Below, one piece after another: positions 47,601-61,845 of a stretch of 64,000 bases of DNA. The notes under the pieces were generated by a model. The model saw only the letters and a list, made by a program, of their open reading frames with translations. It did not search any database and had not been told where the DNA came from. Position 1 is the stretch's first letter, and each line of letters starts with the position of its first letter. The DNA is from Pyrocephalus nanus (Eukaryota; Chordata; Aves; Passeriformes; Tyrannidae). A program made the translations under genes and the position numbers. Where the stretch lies: the NCBI GenBank assembly GCA_038380795.1, contig CM076259.1, forward strand, positions 96,087,739-96,151,738. The letters are read 5' to 3'.

Positions 47601-50600
47601 CCAGTTTCATATTGCAGATATTCTGGGGAAAGTGTCACAGAGGCAGGGGTGAGAACTGAAATGCTTTCTCTCTGCTGAGGCTTGTTTTAATAATGAAAAC
47701 GAACCAGCTCCTAACATTTTGAATATGTTGGCTTAGAGCCCATAACTCAAAGGACTGAGAAGCAGAAGAGACCACCAGTATTTCTCATGCTACCCCCTGC
47801 CCTCTAATAGAATATTTTTTTTTTTGTTATAGTGAGCTACCAGGCAGTGTGGACACAGCCACTGGCACAATCAGTGAGCCCTAATGTCAGGGGTAACTTC
47901 CTTGGCACTTGGAAGTTCTGGAAGAGGCTTTAGTTTGAGTTCTAATCCTTCTTTAGTTCTTCACTTTAATAAGGTGATTAAACCCACAATTTAGAAGTGT
48001 CAGCCAAAAGGAAGGTTAAGATAAGGAGTTGATAGTCATGTTTTCCTTGGGACAGAGAAGTGTTCTTAGAGAGCTCCTTTTCCTCCACTCCACTATCTCC
48101 ATTTGTTTCCATTAATTTGACAAAAAAACAGTTTTACCTTCTCAATGTCAAAATGTGGTAGGTTCAGTGAAGATAAAAAGTGAGTAAATTAGAAACAAAT
48201 GCATGGAAATAAATTAATTGGGAGAAAAAAAAAAGAGGTTGCTATAATTTTATTGCTTAACATAATTTTAATATTAAAAAATTAGAAGCAAATTATTTTT
48301 TCATATGGCCCATGGAGTGCCTAGGTAGTGGTTTTGGGGTCTAAATTTATCTAGGTTAAAACAAAAAAGGTGGATTTCTGTATGGATGATCAGTATCTAG
48401 AGCTAGCAAGAAAGCAGTAAATTTCAAACATTCTCTGATTAAAGATACACATGAATTTCAGTGCAGTAGAAAATAATTTTATTTGGTCTTACTATGAGTT
48501 TTCTTGCAATATTTTTCTAGTTTGGCTTCTGCTTTTTGGAATATATGCAACATGAGCTTGATTCTGGGCAGAGGTTTCTTTGGTTTAAGTATAGCGTTCT
48601 TTAGAAAGACATCTAATCCAAATGAGGAATGAGTATCTCAGCTTTTTCTGAGATTTATTTGTAGAAGGCAAATGCCAAGCTTCACAGAAGTCAGACAACA
48701 TTTTGAAATTATTCTTGTTCCAAGGCAATGAATTTTCACCTGAATATATTCAATGAAACCTCAATTTACGTACATCTTTGCAACATGAAAATTCTACTAA
48801 GATTAATCCCACAGAAGTTCCAGTAAAACATAAATCCTAATTCACTTGTGAGGTTGAAAGGAGTTTAAGTTACATTACAATAGTTCATACATCAGCAACT
48901 TTTAATTTTTTTTTTTTAATTTATTTTCATGGCTGAATTTAGCTCCATCATGCTGCGCTTATCCTATTTTTCAATGGCAAAAACTTGGTCATGAATTTTT
49001 GCCTTTATCTTGTGGAGGCTGGAATTCTTCTCAGGATATGCCTGAAGCACATATTCTATATTAAGCCAAATAAAATTAAATGTATCCTTAAAATTAAGCT
49101 GGTGCTTATTCTTTGCTTAATAAAAATGAATTAAGCATGCATTAAGTATTTACTGGGATTGAAGCCTGCTTGCTGAGTTACAGGATAGACTTTCTGAAAT
49201 AGTTTTTAACAGTCCTCTTCATACAAACACAGATGGAGCATTCAAATGTCCTGATTGCTCACATGTTCTCATGATCTGTAGCCAGGATCTGGTATGGATT
49301 TTTTTCAGTTCAGTCAGAACAGGACTTCATCTGGAAAGCAGCAGATGGAATGAAGGGAGGGAATCCAAGTTTTTAATCCTTTTTTATTTTTTTTCTTTCC
49401 TGAACAGATGTTGTTGAGATGATCAAGCTACAGAGCCACAAATCCAACCAAAAAATGGGTAAAGTAATATATACAAACATATGCTGATATTTGGTATATG
49501 GTTAATCAAGCAGGCTACAGTCACCTGCTGCTGACATCAATATCCACCTTGCATATAATGGAGATGACAGGATTTTTAAGGTTATTTTAGATGAAGAATT
49601 TAATTCTGTGTGCTGTTTTGGTTTCTCACTCAGTCATAAGAAAAGCTAACCACAACACTTAAAATTACTTCAGTAACAGTTAAATGGTTCAGCACAGGAC
49701 CAGGAAGTTGGTGAACAACCACCAAAAAGTACATGGAAGGAAACTGTACTAAAAGGATGGGAAGGTAATAGCATATGGCTCAGGTTCACAGATTTCAGTT
49801 TGGGGCCATAATCTCACTGACAGCTCTCAGGTGGGATACTAAATTAATGGAAGAGTAATTTTATGGGATAGGATTTGCTGCTGAGTTAAGGAGCAATATT
49901 TTTCTGACTATTAATTTTCAGCAAAAGATAAGGCTATTAAATTAGAATTTCAAGATATGCTGATCTCGCCATGGTGGTCATGACGAAGTAATTCTGAGTT
50001 TGCCAGTGATATATTTATTAATGACTCTACATCTTTAAAAAGAAAATTCAAGACTTTGATGACAATTCCTTCCAAGTAAAGTATATATGAGACATAGTTC
50101 ATTTTTTATTTTTTGTAAAACTCCCAGTTAAATTAAATATACGCAAAACTCTGAAAAGGTTACTAATTATAGCTTATTAAAGCTTGTTCTACCTAGTAAC
50201 TTCCCTGTTGGAATTCAGTAATTATGAACGAGGGGGATCCCAACAGGCACCTGTTTTACACTTGAAAGCTTGGAATTACTGCTCTACAGTAACACTTTGT
50301 GTTATGTAACATCAGTCAAAGGAAGAATTATACAGCGATACTTCTGTTATCTTGTCTGGGAAGACCAGAAATGGAATTCAGGTTGGATGGGACAGGTTGT
50401 TTTCACTGTACAAACACTAATGACAGCAATATCCATGGGCCTAAAGAAACAACATAATATGCAGAATACTTACACTGAATCAATATTCACCTTTTTTTCA
50501 AAAAATGTTTCTAGATCCTTAGATGAAAAGTTTAATTGCAAACTATTATATTACATGTAATAAAAAGATTAGGTCATATTTGACTGACCATATGAAATAA

Positions 50601-51950
50601 AATTTCCTTAATTTTTTGAGGTATAAACAGACTACAGTAAAAGAAAACAATAACATAAAAGATGTAAAAGTTTGAGGTTTTTTTAAATGCAGGAGGAATA
50701 AAATCTAAGGAAACTCACCATGAATAGGTGACCCATATAGACTGAAGGGTCTATAATTCATTAATTCATTCTATAATTCATTAATTTTTGTTCCTGAGAA
50801 AAAAAATCTTAAATCTAAAACAGTTAAAGACCAGAAATGCCTAGAAAATATTTTTGTGAGGAAGATTGAAATTCTCTGATTTGACATACTTCAAGTTTCT
50901 TGTTTTTATGGAGTTCAATATTTTATCAAGATTTGTGAATACCTTCTGGATACTCATTAGGTTTTAAAATGCTGAATACAATAATTCATTTTATAAAACT
51001 GTCATAAGCCCTACATACTACAGCTTCCTTTAGACAAAGTAAAAGACATTGCTTCTATCATGTCACACATGTAGTGGTGAATTCCAGCAAAACCTGTCCA
51101 CATGTCTAGCATTTTCTAAAGAGACACCTGTCCTTGTACTGACAAGATGCCAGAAAGACAGAAGAGGGACAGTTGACAACATAAATTCTTATAGAAATTA
51201 TGGTAGCCAGGAAAATAAATTTTAAGCATTTATTGAAGCCAAATATTCAAGTTCTGCATTTTAAAAATAGATAGCAAAACTCTCTGTAGAGAAATTATCA
51301 AAAAAAAAAAAAAGCACATAAGAATGGAAAAGTAAGGATAGTCTACAAAAAGCTATTTCGATACAAAGGAGTTAAGGCCACAGAGTTGAAGCACAGAGAC
51401 AAGAAGCACTCATTTCACAAGAATGAAAGGTAAGGCTACGTGGCAGCATGCAAAATAATCAGAAGGAAGTGAAAGGAACAAGATGCAGAGCATTTTGGTT
51501 AACTTCTAAGATCATATAACCTTGTAAAGCTCCTAGACAGTTATCACGATGTCAGAAAGGATAATGAGAGAATTATAGAATAATGGAGGTTTTAAATCAT
51601 CTCATTCAATTTCCAAGAAGAAAACATAATAAAAAAACACAGAAAGCACAAAAAAATCCCTGCAAAGAAGTGGGGAAAAAATAAAAAGACAACACAATAG
51701 AAGGGGAATAGATGGGTAAGTACAGGAAGAGGAAATGCTGATAGCAATAACTATCAAAAACAATGTAATGGGATAAAAGCCAATCCAGAACAGATTTCTG
51801 GTTAAGATCTAAACAGTAAGTCATTGAAGTGGAAACAGAACCAGAAGCTTCCAATGCAATTACAATTAATTGTCTAAATAGTTTCATAATATTCCCAGAA
51901 AGCATTATGATGTGCAGAGAACAAGACTGGACTCACTTTGCAGGGAGATG
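41615..51950. other. Gene-poor stretch downstream of PUDP
   Basis: No exon recognised. It holds A-rich runs at about 44089-44185, a pyrimidine-rich CCTT-type repeat at about 45032-45115, and a 20-bp direct duplication at 50750-50786. The part next to 52158 probably contains the PUDP 3' UTR. Confidence 0.45.
45032..45115 (+). repeat. CCTT-type pyrimidine simple repeat
   Basis: Irregular CCTTCCTCC/CATTCCTTCCTT units. No coding meaning. Confidence 0.8.
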
Positions 51951-51954
51951 CTGC

Positions 51955-52157
51955 TTTAATTTAGCATTTATCGAGAGGACAAATCATAAACAGTCCAGAC
52001 AATTTTCCAAAGGTAGGGTGTAGAATACTTGATGTTAATGGGATTTTTGTGCTCTAGTTTTGATGAAGAGAGTAAAAGATGAAAAACAATCACAAAACCA
52101 AAGTAAAATTTCATTTCACTTATAATCAATCTCCAGTCAAGTGCATGTTCATAGGCA
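51955..52157 (-). other. PUDP: Probable start of PUDP 3' UTR
   Basis: Sequence downstream (minus strand) of the PUDP stop. An ATTAAA variant poly(A) signal reads on the minus strand at 51955-51960. A canonical AATAAA lies farther on, at about 51227-51232, so the UTR could be about 200 or about 930 bases. No transcript evidence is available here. Confidence 0.4.
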
Positions 52158-52334
52158 TTAATCATATGCTGGTAAACCGAACAGTTCTGGTTTGAAATCT
52201 TCCATGGACTTCAGCAGCAGTGTTGCTTCCTTTGTAAGATCTGGTGCTAAATTTTCATCTGGAATCATAACCACTTGCATTCCTGCTGCCAGGGCTCCTT
52301 TGACTCCAAGTGGTGCATCTTCAAACACAAGACA
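52158..52334 (-). CDS. PUDP: Pseudouridine-5'-phosphatase, last coding exon
   Basis: PUDP is a HAD-family phosphatase that removes phosphate from pseudouridine 5'-monophosphate. The minus strand encodes 58 residues and a TAA (52158-52160). They begin [19 protein letters not shown], which carries the HAD motif IV acidic pair (FEDAP) and the following glycine-rich turn, and end with ELFGLPAYD, the characteristic C-terminus of this protein. The exon opens in phase 0 after a good acceptor (pyrimidine tract CCTCCCTTCTTCTCAG just above 52334). Only the C-terminal quarter or so of the protein is coded here. The nucleophile motif DxD and cap domain must be on exons beyond the window. The frame is open and conserved-looking, so the gene is probably functional. 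Confidence 0.93.
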   Translation of the reverse strand, partial: CLVFEDAPLGVKGALAAGMQVVMIPDENLAPDLTKEATLLLKSMEDFKPELFGLPAYD

Positions 52335-53461
52335 CTGAGAAGAAGGGAGGTCAGGGGGAAAAAAACATGTTACTATTAACTTTAAAAAGTTTGTTTTAAA
52401 AGAGAGAATGATTCCAAATGAAACTTAGTAGGAAAACTGAATTCCATTATTAGCTTAGACACTCCTAATCAGAACAAGGGCAAACCTCTCAGTTCAAACA
52501 TCTGCATGGTAATTAACTTTTAATTGATTTCAATTCAAAAAACATCAACAGACATATTTAAATCCCAGAAACTTGTTATCCAGATGTTCTTAAGTGCTAT
52601 GTTTTTTATAGGGATGGGTTTAATCAGAAGCTTAAAGTGAAGTTAAGCAAGTGCTTAAATACCTTTTCAAGCAGGCAATTTAACTTTTCCAGACCAACTT
52701 AACGTCTTGCAATATGGCAAAGGCAGTGCTTTCACTTACAGGTGTGGAATTTCCTACATATACAAGATGGGGAAGATCACTACCTAGGTCAATAGTAGGA
52801 CTTTGGATGAGTGGAGAGTAAGAGAGAAATCACTTATCAGAAGAATGCTGTCAAAGTCATGCTCTATTTGCTTAATTCTTCAAAAGTAATGATGAGAAAG
52901 AAAATCAGCAGTTAGATTGCAAGGTTAGATTCAGAGAAGAGACAGTTTAGTTAGGCAGAAGTTCCATGCCTTACAACAGTCACAGTCATTCGAGACTGCA
53001 GTTTGGATGCAAAGTTGTTAAAAATAATCATACATTATTTATGTGGATTATGTAATTTAAATTCAGAATATTGAAAAATAAATATATAAGATAAATATGT
53101 AAAAATCACATTTTCTGAAATTTTATAAAATAAAAGATAATGCTTCTGGAGTTCATTCCAGAATTTATATAATGAAGCATCTCTTTCTGAGATTATATAA
53201 TAGTATTCAGTTCAAATTTTTGGTTATGGACAATCCAAAGCAGCTTTTGGCATTCAACAATCAGAAAAATTATGACCTATACTGACACATGGTCTCTGCA
53301 ATTCATACTGCATTTATTATCAATATTATTAGCACTGCTACTGCTACTAATGCCAAAATCCCTGCCGAAAGTAATTTCAGTAATTGAAAACAGGTGTTGG
53401 GATGGTTAGGGCAATTTTCCCCAAATCTAGTAATCATAAGGCACTACAACTCTGCCTTACT

Positions 53462-53819
53462 GCAGAGAAGAGGGGACTGAGGGGAGACCTCATAGCACTC
53501 TACAGCTTCCTCTCATGAGGAAATGCTGGCACTGATCTCTTCTCTGTGGTGACCAGTGACAGAACTCGAGGGAATGGCTTGAAGTTGTGTTAGGGGAAGT
53601 TTAGGTTGGATATTAGAAAAAGGTTCTTCATCCAGACGGTGGTTGGGCACTGGAACAGGCTCACCAGGGAAATGGTCATGGCACCAAGCCTGACAACATT
53701 TGGACAGTGCTCTCAGGAACATTATGTGACTCCTGGGGCTGTTCTGTGCAAGGCCTGGAGTTGGACTTTGATGGTCCTTGTGGGTCCCTTCCAACTCAGG
53801 ATATTCTATGATTCTATGA
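53462..53819 (+). mobile_element. CR1 LINE fragment, 3' end
   Basis: GGTTGGATATTAGAAAAAGG, CTGTGCAAGGCCTGGAG and the tail CAACTCAGGATATTCTATG then ATTCTATG. It is 5'-truncated. Confidence 0.92.
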
Positions 53820-54813
53820 ACATTCAAGAGCATACTGCACCTTTTAAGTTCTCCAACATACAACTATTTCACTGCAGAAAATAAGGGATGCATAATGTTT
53901 GTCTGTTCTGGCTGTTCTCTAAGAGAATCAAGTTGCAACTTGCAAAAACTTCATTATGTTCAAAGAAAACATTTTTGCCAGATGTATTAAATGTTTGCCC
54001 TATATATACCCATCTATCAGAGGCCGTGGAAGAGGAAAAATGAATGAAGAACCCTTTCCTTTGATTTCTTTTCTTTTTAAAATATTGATTCTTGCCTTTC
54101 AACATGTCACCAATGACTTGGGGTCTGTCAAGAGAAAAGTAAGAGGTGCTTTTACCTTGCATGTAATAAAGTAAAATTTAATTAATGATTTTTAGTGAGC
54201 CAAAGGAATCACATCAATCTCTTTTGTGCTCATTTCCTTCATAAAGTCACTGCATTCCAGTTTGAACAATATGGTATTTTCAAATATAAATCATTATCAA
54301 ATGTATAATGTAGGTCATTATCATTATTACTAACTGCAAATATGTAACCAGCTGATCCTGGAAAGTTTGATCCAATTGCTTTTAGAAAGAAAGCATGGTT
54401 CTGCATATAGGTTTTGTTCTTAACAACGCCTTAGTTCATGACCTTAAGTACTCTGATGACAGTAAATGAAACTCTGACAGGCTGAGCTTTTTGAAGAGTA
54501 AGCTTAAATGTTGCACAGAAGAGCATTATCAAGGCTGTTCTGAAACTTTTTCTGATCTACCCAAACAAGGCAATGTACTTCACTGCTCTGCCTTGAAAGA
54601 CCTAATTGACTTCTATGATGTCACTAAGCTTACTGCAGGAGAGGAGGCGATGATTATGGAAGGCAATATGTATAATGAAAAGCTTAACTAATTCCCTGGA
54701 ACTAGAAACAATTAAAAGTCTTAATTACCAAAGAAGCCAGGCAAGCGACCCATAATTACAGTGGCTTGAATGTTACAGGAAATAAATGTATTAGGTCTTC
54801 CTGAAGTCTTTCT

Positions 54814-54840
54814 TGCTACTGACACTTATTGTCAGTAGCA
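54814..54840. repeat. 27-base perfect hairpin
   Basis: TGCTACTGACA (54814-54824) and TGTCAGTAGCA (54830-54840) are perfect complements around a 5-base loop. The stem does not extend into the flanks. Confidence 0.8.
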
Positions 54841-57834
54841 CAGCAGCATTTTTAATGGATAACGAAAGGTTTACAGAAGTTCACACACAAAATGGATTTA
54901 TTAATACATAGAGATGTTATAAACTCTTCACTGTCCTGGCCCACCCACACACTAAATTTAGAGACATGAAAGCAGCCAAGTTCCTTCCCATTTTGCATAA
55001 GTATTGCAACATCAGCATCACTCCAACTGAGAGACAGATGAGATTTATACAGACTTCAGCTGAGATTCTGGCTGCTTCTCTGCATTATTGCCAAAACTTT
55101 TGTCACTGATCAATATTACTGCTATGAGATCTCTCAAAAGGTCATGCTAATATAGGACAGTTCTCACTTTGAAATTAACTAAATGCTTAAAAAAGTAAAG
55201 TAGTAAAGTATATTAATTTATATTTCACTCTATCAATCTAGAAAAAAGAAAAATTAATCACTTAACCAAAGGAAGAAATAATAAGATCACTGCAGCATCT
55301 CATTACCTCATTTTCCTGAATGAAATTTAAGAACACAAGGAAAAATTTTTAGTTAGGCTCTTGGTATGTACAGCAGGCACTCTCTAATCTATATATTGCA
55401 AATGTCTAGATGGAATATTTGTGTTACTAACAGGGATATCCATAAGTGTTATTGCTCTAAGTGATAGCCAAGAAGCCTGGAAGGATAAAACATTAAAATC
55501 AGTTTTGAAATTAAGATTTTGGAAAACCCGTGAAGATAATATATATATGCATAGGAAGTGCTTATCAAACAAATATCCTTGACCCCATATGACAGCATTA
55601 TATCAGCTCTAAAACAGAATGAAGGATAAAATAATAATATGATAAATAAAGATGCCATAATTTAGGCACACAGAACTCGTCCCCATCTATTTCTCTATAA
55701 AGAAAGAACAAAGAGAAATTATCACCTGTCCTCAAATGACACAGAAACATTTGGTATCATAATGTGAGATGTTTAAGGCTTCTTATGGATTGCATATTAT
55801 ACTCTGTAACTTTATCATTGATCTTTTTCCTCTTCATGATGAAACCAACAGCTCAAAAGCATGATGGGTTATTTGTAAAATTTGCACTCTAGAAACATTT
55901 GGTAACCTTATACATTACTTTACTTATACATGCACAGTGTAGTCTTCTATAAGGACTAGATAAAATTCCATAATATCACTAAAAATGTCCCAAAACAGGC
56001 TGCAAAAAGAAATTCACCAAGTACAGCCAATCACATGGATTTCAGAATGACACTGCTAATTTCTGTGAACCAGAAGGTGCTCAGGACTTTCATTCCTACA
56101 AAGAATTTGTTGACTTTTCACAGCCAGAAGTATTTTTACTTTTCTCTTTGTGACAAACTAGCCCATACTCTGTTGTCAAAATTCAAAACTAACTATTATC
56201 TAAAAATAAATTATCAGTCTGAAAGATACTACTACAGCAGTCATGGTTTGTGTTTTGTTCAACAGCTTTTATCTCTTTTCCCTTGCTCAATTTTTTTCAG
56301 ATTTTCAAAATAATTCATTACTGACCAACTGTGTTAGAGGTGTTAGTGACCCAGATATTTTCAAGAACAATAATATAATTCAGAATACTACACAGACCCA
56401 ACTATATCCCATAGAAAATGTTGAGATGCTGAAAAGCTGCTGTTTGTCATTTATGAGAGGCAGTGGAAATTCACTAAAAGAGAGAGGAAACGTGACCCAT
56501 TTACCACTAGAGTTACTTAAACATTATTGAATAAATCCACTTTAGGCAGCTGCAATATTTTCAGTTTTGGTCTCCTACTGTGTTAATTCTCTGATGAATT
56601 AACAAAAAATGAAATAACTTGATTAATGTTTCTCTCTTAATCTTTGGACTTACATTCCTTTCAGAAATAGTTGGGAAAAGTCTCAATAATGAATACAATA
56701 ATGAATTACACTTAATTTTATTTTAAGGACATGTGCCAATTTGACTAGCCAGGGATAACAAAATCATATTAAATATGCTGTCAAGAAAGTCATGCAGCTT
56801 ACAGCCCTATGACTTAGTTCCATTAAGGAAAATGAGGAGTAAGCCAAGATGTTTTTAAATGCTATAACAAAAGAACAAACAAGCTAGAAACTTAAAATCA
56901 GATGTATTAAGCACCAGTGTACCTAGAATACTAACTACCAGCCACCATTCTTTATGAGTTAATGATTCATATTAAGAACTGTTTGGAAATTATATGCACA
57001 TATGCTTTTTAATTCAGATTTTTAATAACCAGCTACTTGGGGTATAAACTTATAAAACAAAATAATTAGCATAATTTTAAAAAAAGGAAGTTTGTTACAT
57101 TTGCACATAATTAGATCACTCTGCATTTCTAGCTCTTGCATAAATGGCACTTTACATTTCAGCCCACACCAGTAGCTCCCCTCTCACACACCAGTTCACA
57201 GAACGTTATCTTAAGGAAGGCCAGGAGTAAAATGGTTTTGATGGGGAAGAAGGAGGAGAAATTTCTAATTTCTTGCTTGTTTTCAAGACTCAATCAAGTG
57301 AAAGAAAGTGCCTCTGTGAGTGACGGTCAGCCCCAGACACAGCGGCTCTGTGAGGCAGGGAGAAGGTCACATTTACATGCGGGGTTACTCTGATCATTCC
57401 GGATGGCTGGAGCACTCTTTTCACAGAGCACTATGTGTTTAGAGGACAGCACACTGGGAACTTTGTATGGCAACTTGTGTTACAGGCCTCAAGAAATTCC
57501 CAGGCGTTTCTGAAACAGTGTCCAATTATCCCAGCAGCAGAAATCTAACTCAATCAACTGCAGCTTGGATTAGCCAAAGAAGGGTATTGTTCTTTTACGG
57601 AGAACACAAGGCAAATACTCAAGATGTTCTCTACTGAGGCTACTCATACTGCATAACGTGCTGGGGGTTTATGCCAGTTATCTCTAAAAGTGGCCTAAAA
57701 AGGAATTCTGTGCAATGAAATAGTTAATTTGTGCTGCCTTCCCTTCCACACCTTCCCTTTACCCTTTACCAAAGCCAGACTTCCTTGACATGTAATACAC
57801 AACACATTCTAGCAATGCACCTTGCACTCAGAGC

Positions 57835-58133
57835 TCAGAACCACAGGACGATATACACTAACAGGGATCTCTGGAGGCCATTTGGAAATGCCCCTATCCA
57901 ATGCTGGTCCATCCAAAGTAGACTGCTTAAGCACTTCATCAGGTGAGCTTTGAGTGTCTTGAAGTGTGCAGATTCCACATACCTCCTAGGCAACCTGTTC
58001 CCATATTTCACCACCCCTACGATGAAAATGGTTTTCTGAGAATATAGGAGGAGTTTTTGTGTTCCAGCTTGTGCCTGTGTCCTACTGCATGATCACTCTT
58101 CACCTTGCAGAAGAGGCTAGCACCATCTCCTGA
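57835..58133 (-). mobile_element. Old diverged CR1 LINE fragment
   Basis: GGATCTCTGGAGGCCATTTG, CTAGGCAACCTGTTCCCAT and GAAGAGGCTAGCACCATCTCC match antisense CR1 landmarks with many changes. No tail octamer is visible. Confidence 0.7.
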
Positions 58134-58705
58134 GCAAACACATCAGAGATATGAACCAGGTACAATCCAAAGGAGGAACTGTTTTGATGCACTCAGATTC
58201 TTAGTCTCAAACTGAAACTGGAAGTAGGCACCATAAGCATTTCCTGAATAAAAGCAATGAACTTTTTCCTCAGGGAATGTCTGCAAATAGGCAGGTGCAA
58301 TGCAGCAGGCAGGTACCCGGCCTGTTTGTTTTGTGTAACTGGACACCACCACTTGCCTATAGTTGACTCAGCTGGTATTGCAGAAGACATCTGATTCTCA
58401 CAGAGCAATGTAATTTTTTTCAATCTATTTTGGCAATAATTTGGTTTTGCTCTATACTGTCTCCTTGACAAGTGTTATTTTCCCACACAGAAAGATCAGC
58501 CAGCATACTGAAATTTATCTTAATCTGATCGAAACATCATTTAATCATTATATAATCTTTGACAGAAGTGTTAATAACAACCCACATATGCTTCAGACAT
58601 AAAGTTATGTCCTAATTTCTTTAGTAAAGAAAGAAAGGATGAGAAAAGGCATTCACCTTTAAACAGGTTTTCACTGGGAGTGCAAGAACATCACAGAAAA
58701 TGCCT

Positions 58706-58794
58706 TTTTTTTAAATTTTTTATTTTTTTTTATTTTTTATTTATTTTTTTTTTATTATTTTTTTTTAATTTTTTTTTTATTTTATTCAGTACAA
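58706..58794 (+). repeat. T-rich A/T simple repeat
   Basis: Runs of T broken by single or double A (TTTTTTATTTTT-like) over about 90 bases. Confidence 0.85.
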
Positions 58795-61205
58795 GCTTCT
58801 CACTGAACTATAGACAACACAGTTTCACCAGTCTGGAGTGACTTGGTGAGATGTAGCTGTGTTACTCTTTAACTCTTCATGACCAGGAAGAAAAAGGCTT
58901 TCTTTCAAAATTCAAAAGTTATCATAGAGAATATTTAAGATTATTTGCATAAAATTCCAAGCATGAATCCAGAAACTAGCACCTTGAAGTACAACAAGAA
59001 AACCATTAACAAAATTCTAATAATAATTTTTTACATTTTTCAACTACAGAAAACAAATACTTATATTAAAAATGGCAATTCTCTCTTCTCACTATAGATT
59101 GTCTAAGAAGAAAGTGGACAACAATGTACAAAACTAAGCTGGAAAAAATATTAACTCCTAAAGTTAAGGCAGTAAAATCCTTTTAGGCAGTATTTGAATC
59201 ATAGGGGTTCATCCCTTCAAACTACAATCTTATCCTTGGCATGCTGAAAGCTGACTGTATGTGTAAAACCACAGAATGTCTGTGCGTAGTTTGCAGAACC
59301 TGCTCTTTCTACACAAGCCCACCTGTGAAGATGGGGTTATGTCACAATTCCATAAATTTTTGCAACAGCAATCTAGAAATATCACATCTGAAATGAAATG
59401 CTTCATTACATCGATAATCAGATCTATTTAAGCAATTGCCATCATGATTTCAAAAGATGATTTCTCAGCCTCTTAGCAAAGCTCCTTTGACTGTGCAAGG
59501 AAACAGAGCTCAGAACTTGAAACTTCTTACATAATTTTCTCTAGCTGAGAAAACATTTCTGCATGCTAAATAAACTATTTCTAAAGGACGTGAACCAAAA
59601 CTAAAAGCATTAATAATAAAAACCATATTCCTACATATACTATGTATAATATACCCCTTTTGAACTAATTATTATGAGAAATAATTAAATCAAGGGACAA
59701 CACTCAACTCTGAAAGAGGGATTAAGTTTTAAGTGTATAGCAAGTTCTACTAGATCAATACAATTATTATTGGTTAAAAAAAAAATTAAGAATAAGAGGA
59801 AAGTTTTAAAAAACAATATGTATTTTTTTAGGAGTTCAGTAGAGAAATTGTCTTTTTCACAACAATTTCTAGCTTGTTTTTATCAGCTTGCTTTGTTTAT
59901 TTTAGGGAAGCACTAATTACATTGGTATTTCAACCCATGAAAACAGCAAGATGGAAAGCCAGTGAATATCAAGCAGCTTTATGTGAATCAATCATTAAAA
60001 CAGACTGCTCCTCTAGAAAATTTATTTCAACTGTAAACTCCAAGCCCAAATATTTGTATAAATAAGAAAGTTATTACACTCTTAAAATTCACATGTAGAA
60101 AGTTATTTAAGTGGCAATCTCCTGTTGCAATATATTACAACATGCTTCTGTCACAATTCCCCTACTACTATCATCTAGCTATTTTAAAGTACTGCATAGA
60201 AACACTTTTTTAAACTCATTGATGACCCAGAGTTATCAAGGTGTGCATATTTTTCTATTAGACCAGCTCTGCTAGGTAAAAGAATGCTAGAAGTCACTCC
60301 AACCAAAGGCTCTCAGTTCCTACTTTGACTCAGGCATGCTTACAGGAAGAGTATGCCCTTATATTCCGTGAAAGAAATAAGGGGTGTAAGATATAAACAA
60401 TTTCTTCAGAGTAAACAATGAACAAAAATTAAAAAAAACCCCCATGCTTATTTAAATCTGCATATGTATGCATGCAGATAAATACATGGTGTATCTATAG
60501 TCTCTATACAGATAGTCTCTCTCTCTGTGGCTTAAGGTTTATTCCATTTAAGATATATATGAGATTAGTAACTAACATAGTAACATTAATTTGGGAATAC
60601 CAGCCATAGTATCAGCAAATACTTACTATGCTTGTCACACAACTTCTGCCATGAGTAACTTCTGGGTTTTTCAAAGAAAAAAGTATCTGGGTCCTCAGCA
60701 GCATTTCTTAATATAATTTTAAAAACCCCTCCCATTCTGTATATTTCAATCAGAAGTAATGTTCAGATGTCAACAGGGTATAAAGATGACAGATGGCAGA
60801 CTAATTTAAAAGGAAAACTACCACCTATTTGCCTGTAAAATGACCTCTCATGGGCCAAGTCCTCAAAACACTGCACCGGGCCATATGCTTAAGTGAAAAC
60901 TACTTGTTCATCCATCACAGTAATGATTTAATATTAAAAGTAAAAATCACCACTTAACTAATTTACTGATCTGAAGTATCCTGCGTTTGCTGACCTTCAA
61001 CAGTTTGAGTGAGTCTTTGGAAAAGGGGTGATGGTTGATTTCCATTGATTTCCCACATTCAGTGTCCACTTCTCTGAGACTGTTGGAACTGACTCTAAAG
61101 CTTGCTGCCACATTATTGTGCTTTGTAATAGATTAAAGATGACCACACATAATATACAAACACACATAGAAAATATGCCAATGTTACACAAATATTGTAT
61201 GGACT

Positions 61206-61845
61206 CCCAGAATCACACAATCCCAGGATGACTGAGGTTGAAGGCCACTTCTGGAGGTCACCTGGCTCAACTCTCTGCTCAGGCAGGGACACCTACAGCC
61301 CAGGACAAGATCTAGACAATGTTTGAGTATCTCCAAGGTGAGAGACTCCACCACCTCTCTAGCAATCTGCAAGAGTGCTCAGTCACCCTCACAGTAAAAA
61401 AGTGTTTCCTGATGCTCAGAGGGAACTTCTGTCTTTCAGTTTGGGTCCATTGCCTCTGGTTCTTGTCATTGGGCACCACTGGAAACCACTCTGTTTGCTT
61501 TCCATCCCTTCAGGTATTTACATATATTAATGTTTCCCTGAGCCTTCTCTTCTCGAAGGTAAATAGTCCCAGCTCGCTTTGCCTTTCTGCATACGAGAGA
61601 TGCTGCAGGCCCTTAATTATCTCTGTGCCCCTTTGCTGGACTCCCTCCATTAGATCAATATGGCTCTTGTGCTGGAGAACCCAGAACCGAACACAGCATT
61701 TTCCAGGTAGGGCCTCACCAGTGCTGAGCAGAGTGGCAGGACCAACCCCCTTGATCTGATGGCAACACTCCTCATCAGCCACCTTTGCTGCAATGGCACA
61801 TTGTTGGCTCATGGTCAACTTGGTGTCCACCAGCTGCTGTAATTA
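61206..61845 (-). mobile_element. CR1 LINE fragment, older subfamily
   Basis: CCCAGAATCACACAATCCCA at the left, then GGACACCTACAGCCCAGGA, CACCCTCACAGTAAAAAAGT and GCAGGCCCTTAATTATCTCT. Diverged but well recognisable over about 640 bases. The ORFs within are CR1 remnants. Confidence 0.88.

Noticed and set aside
61319..61759. 146-codon + strand ORF
   Set aside because: Within an old CR1 fragment on the opposite strand.
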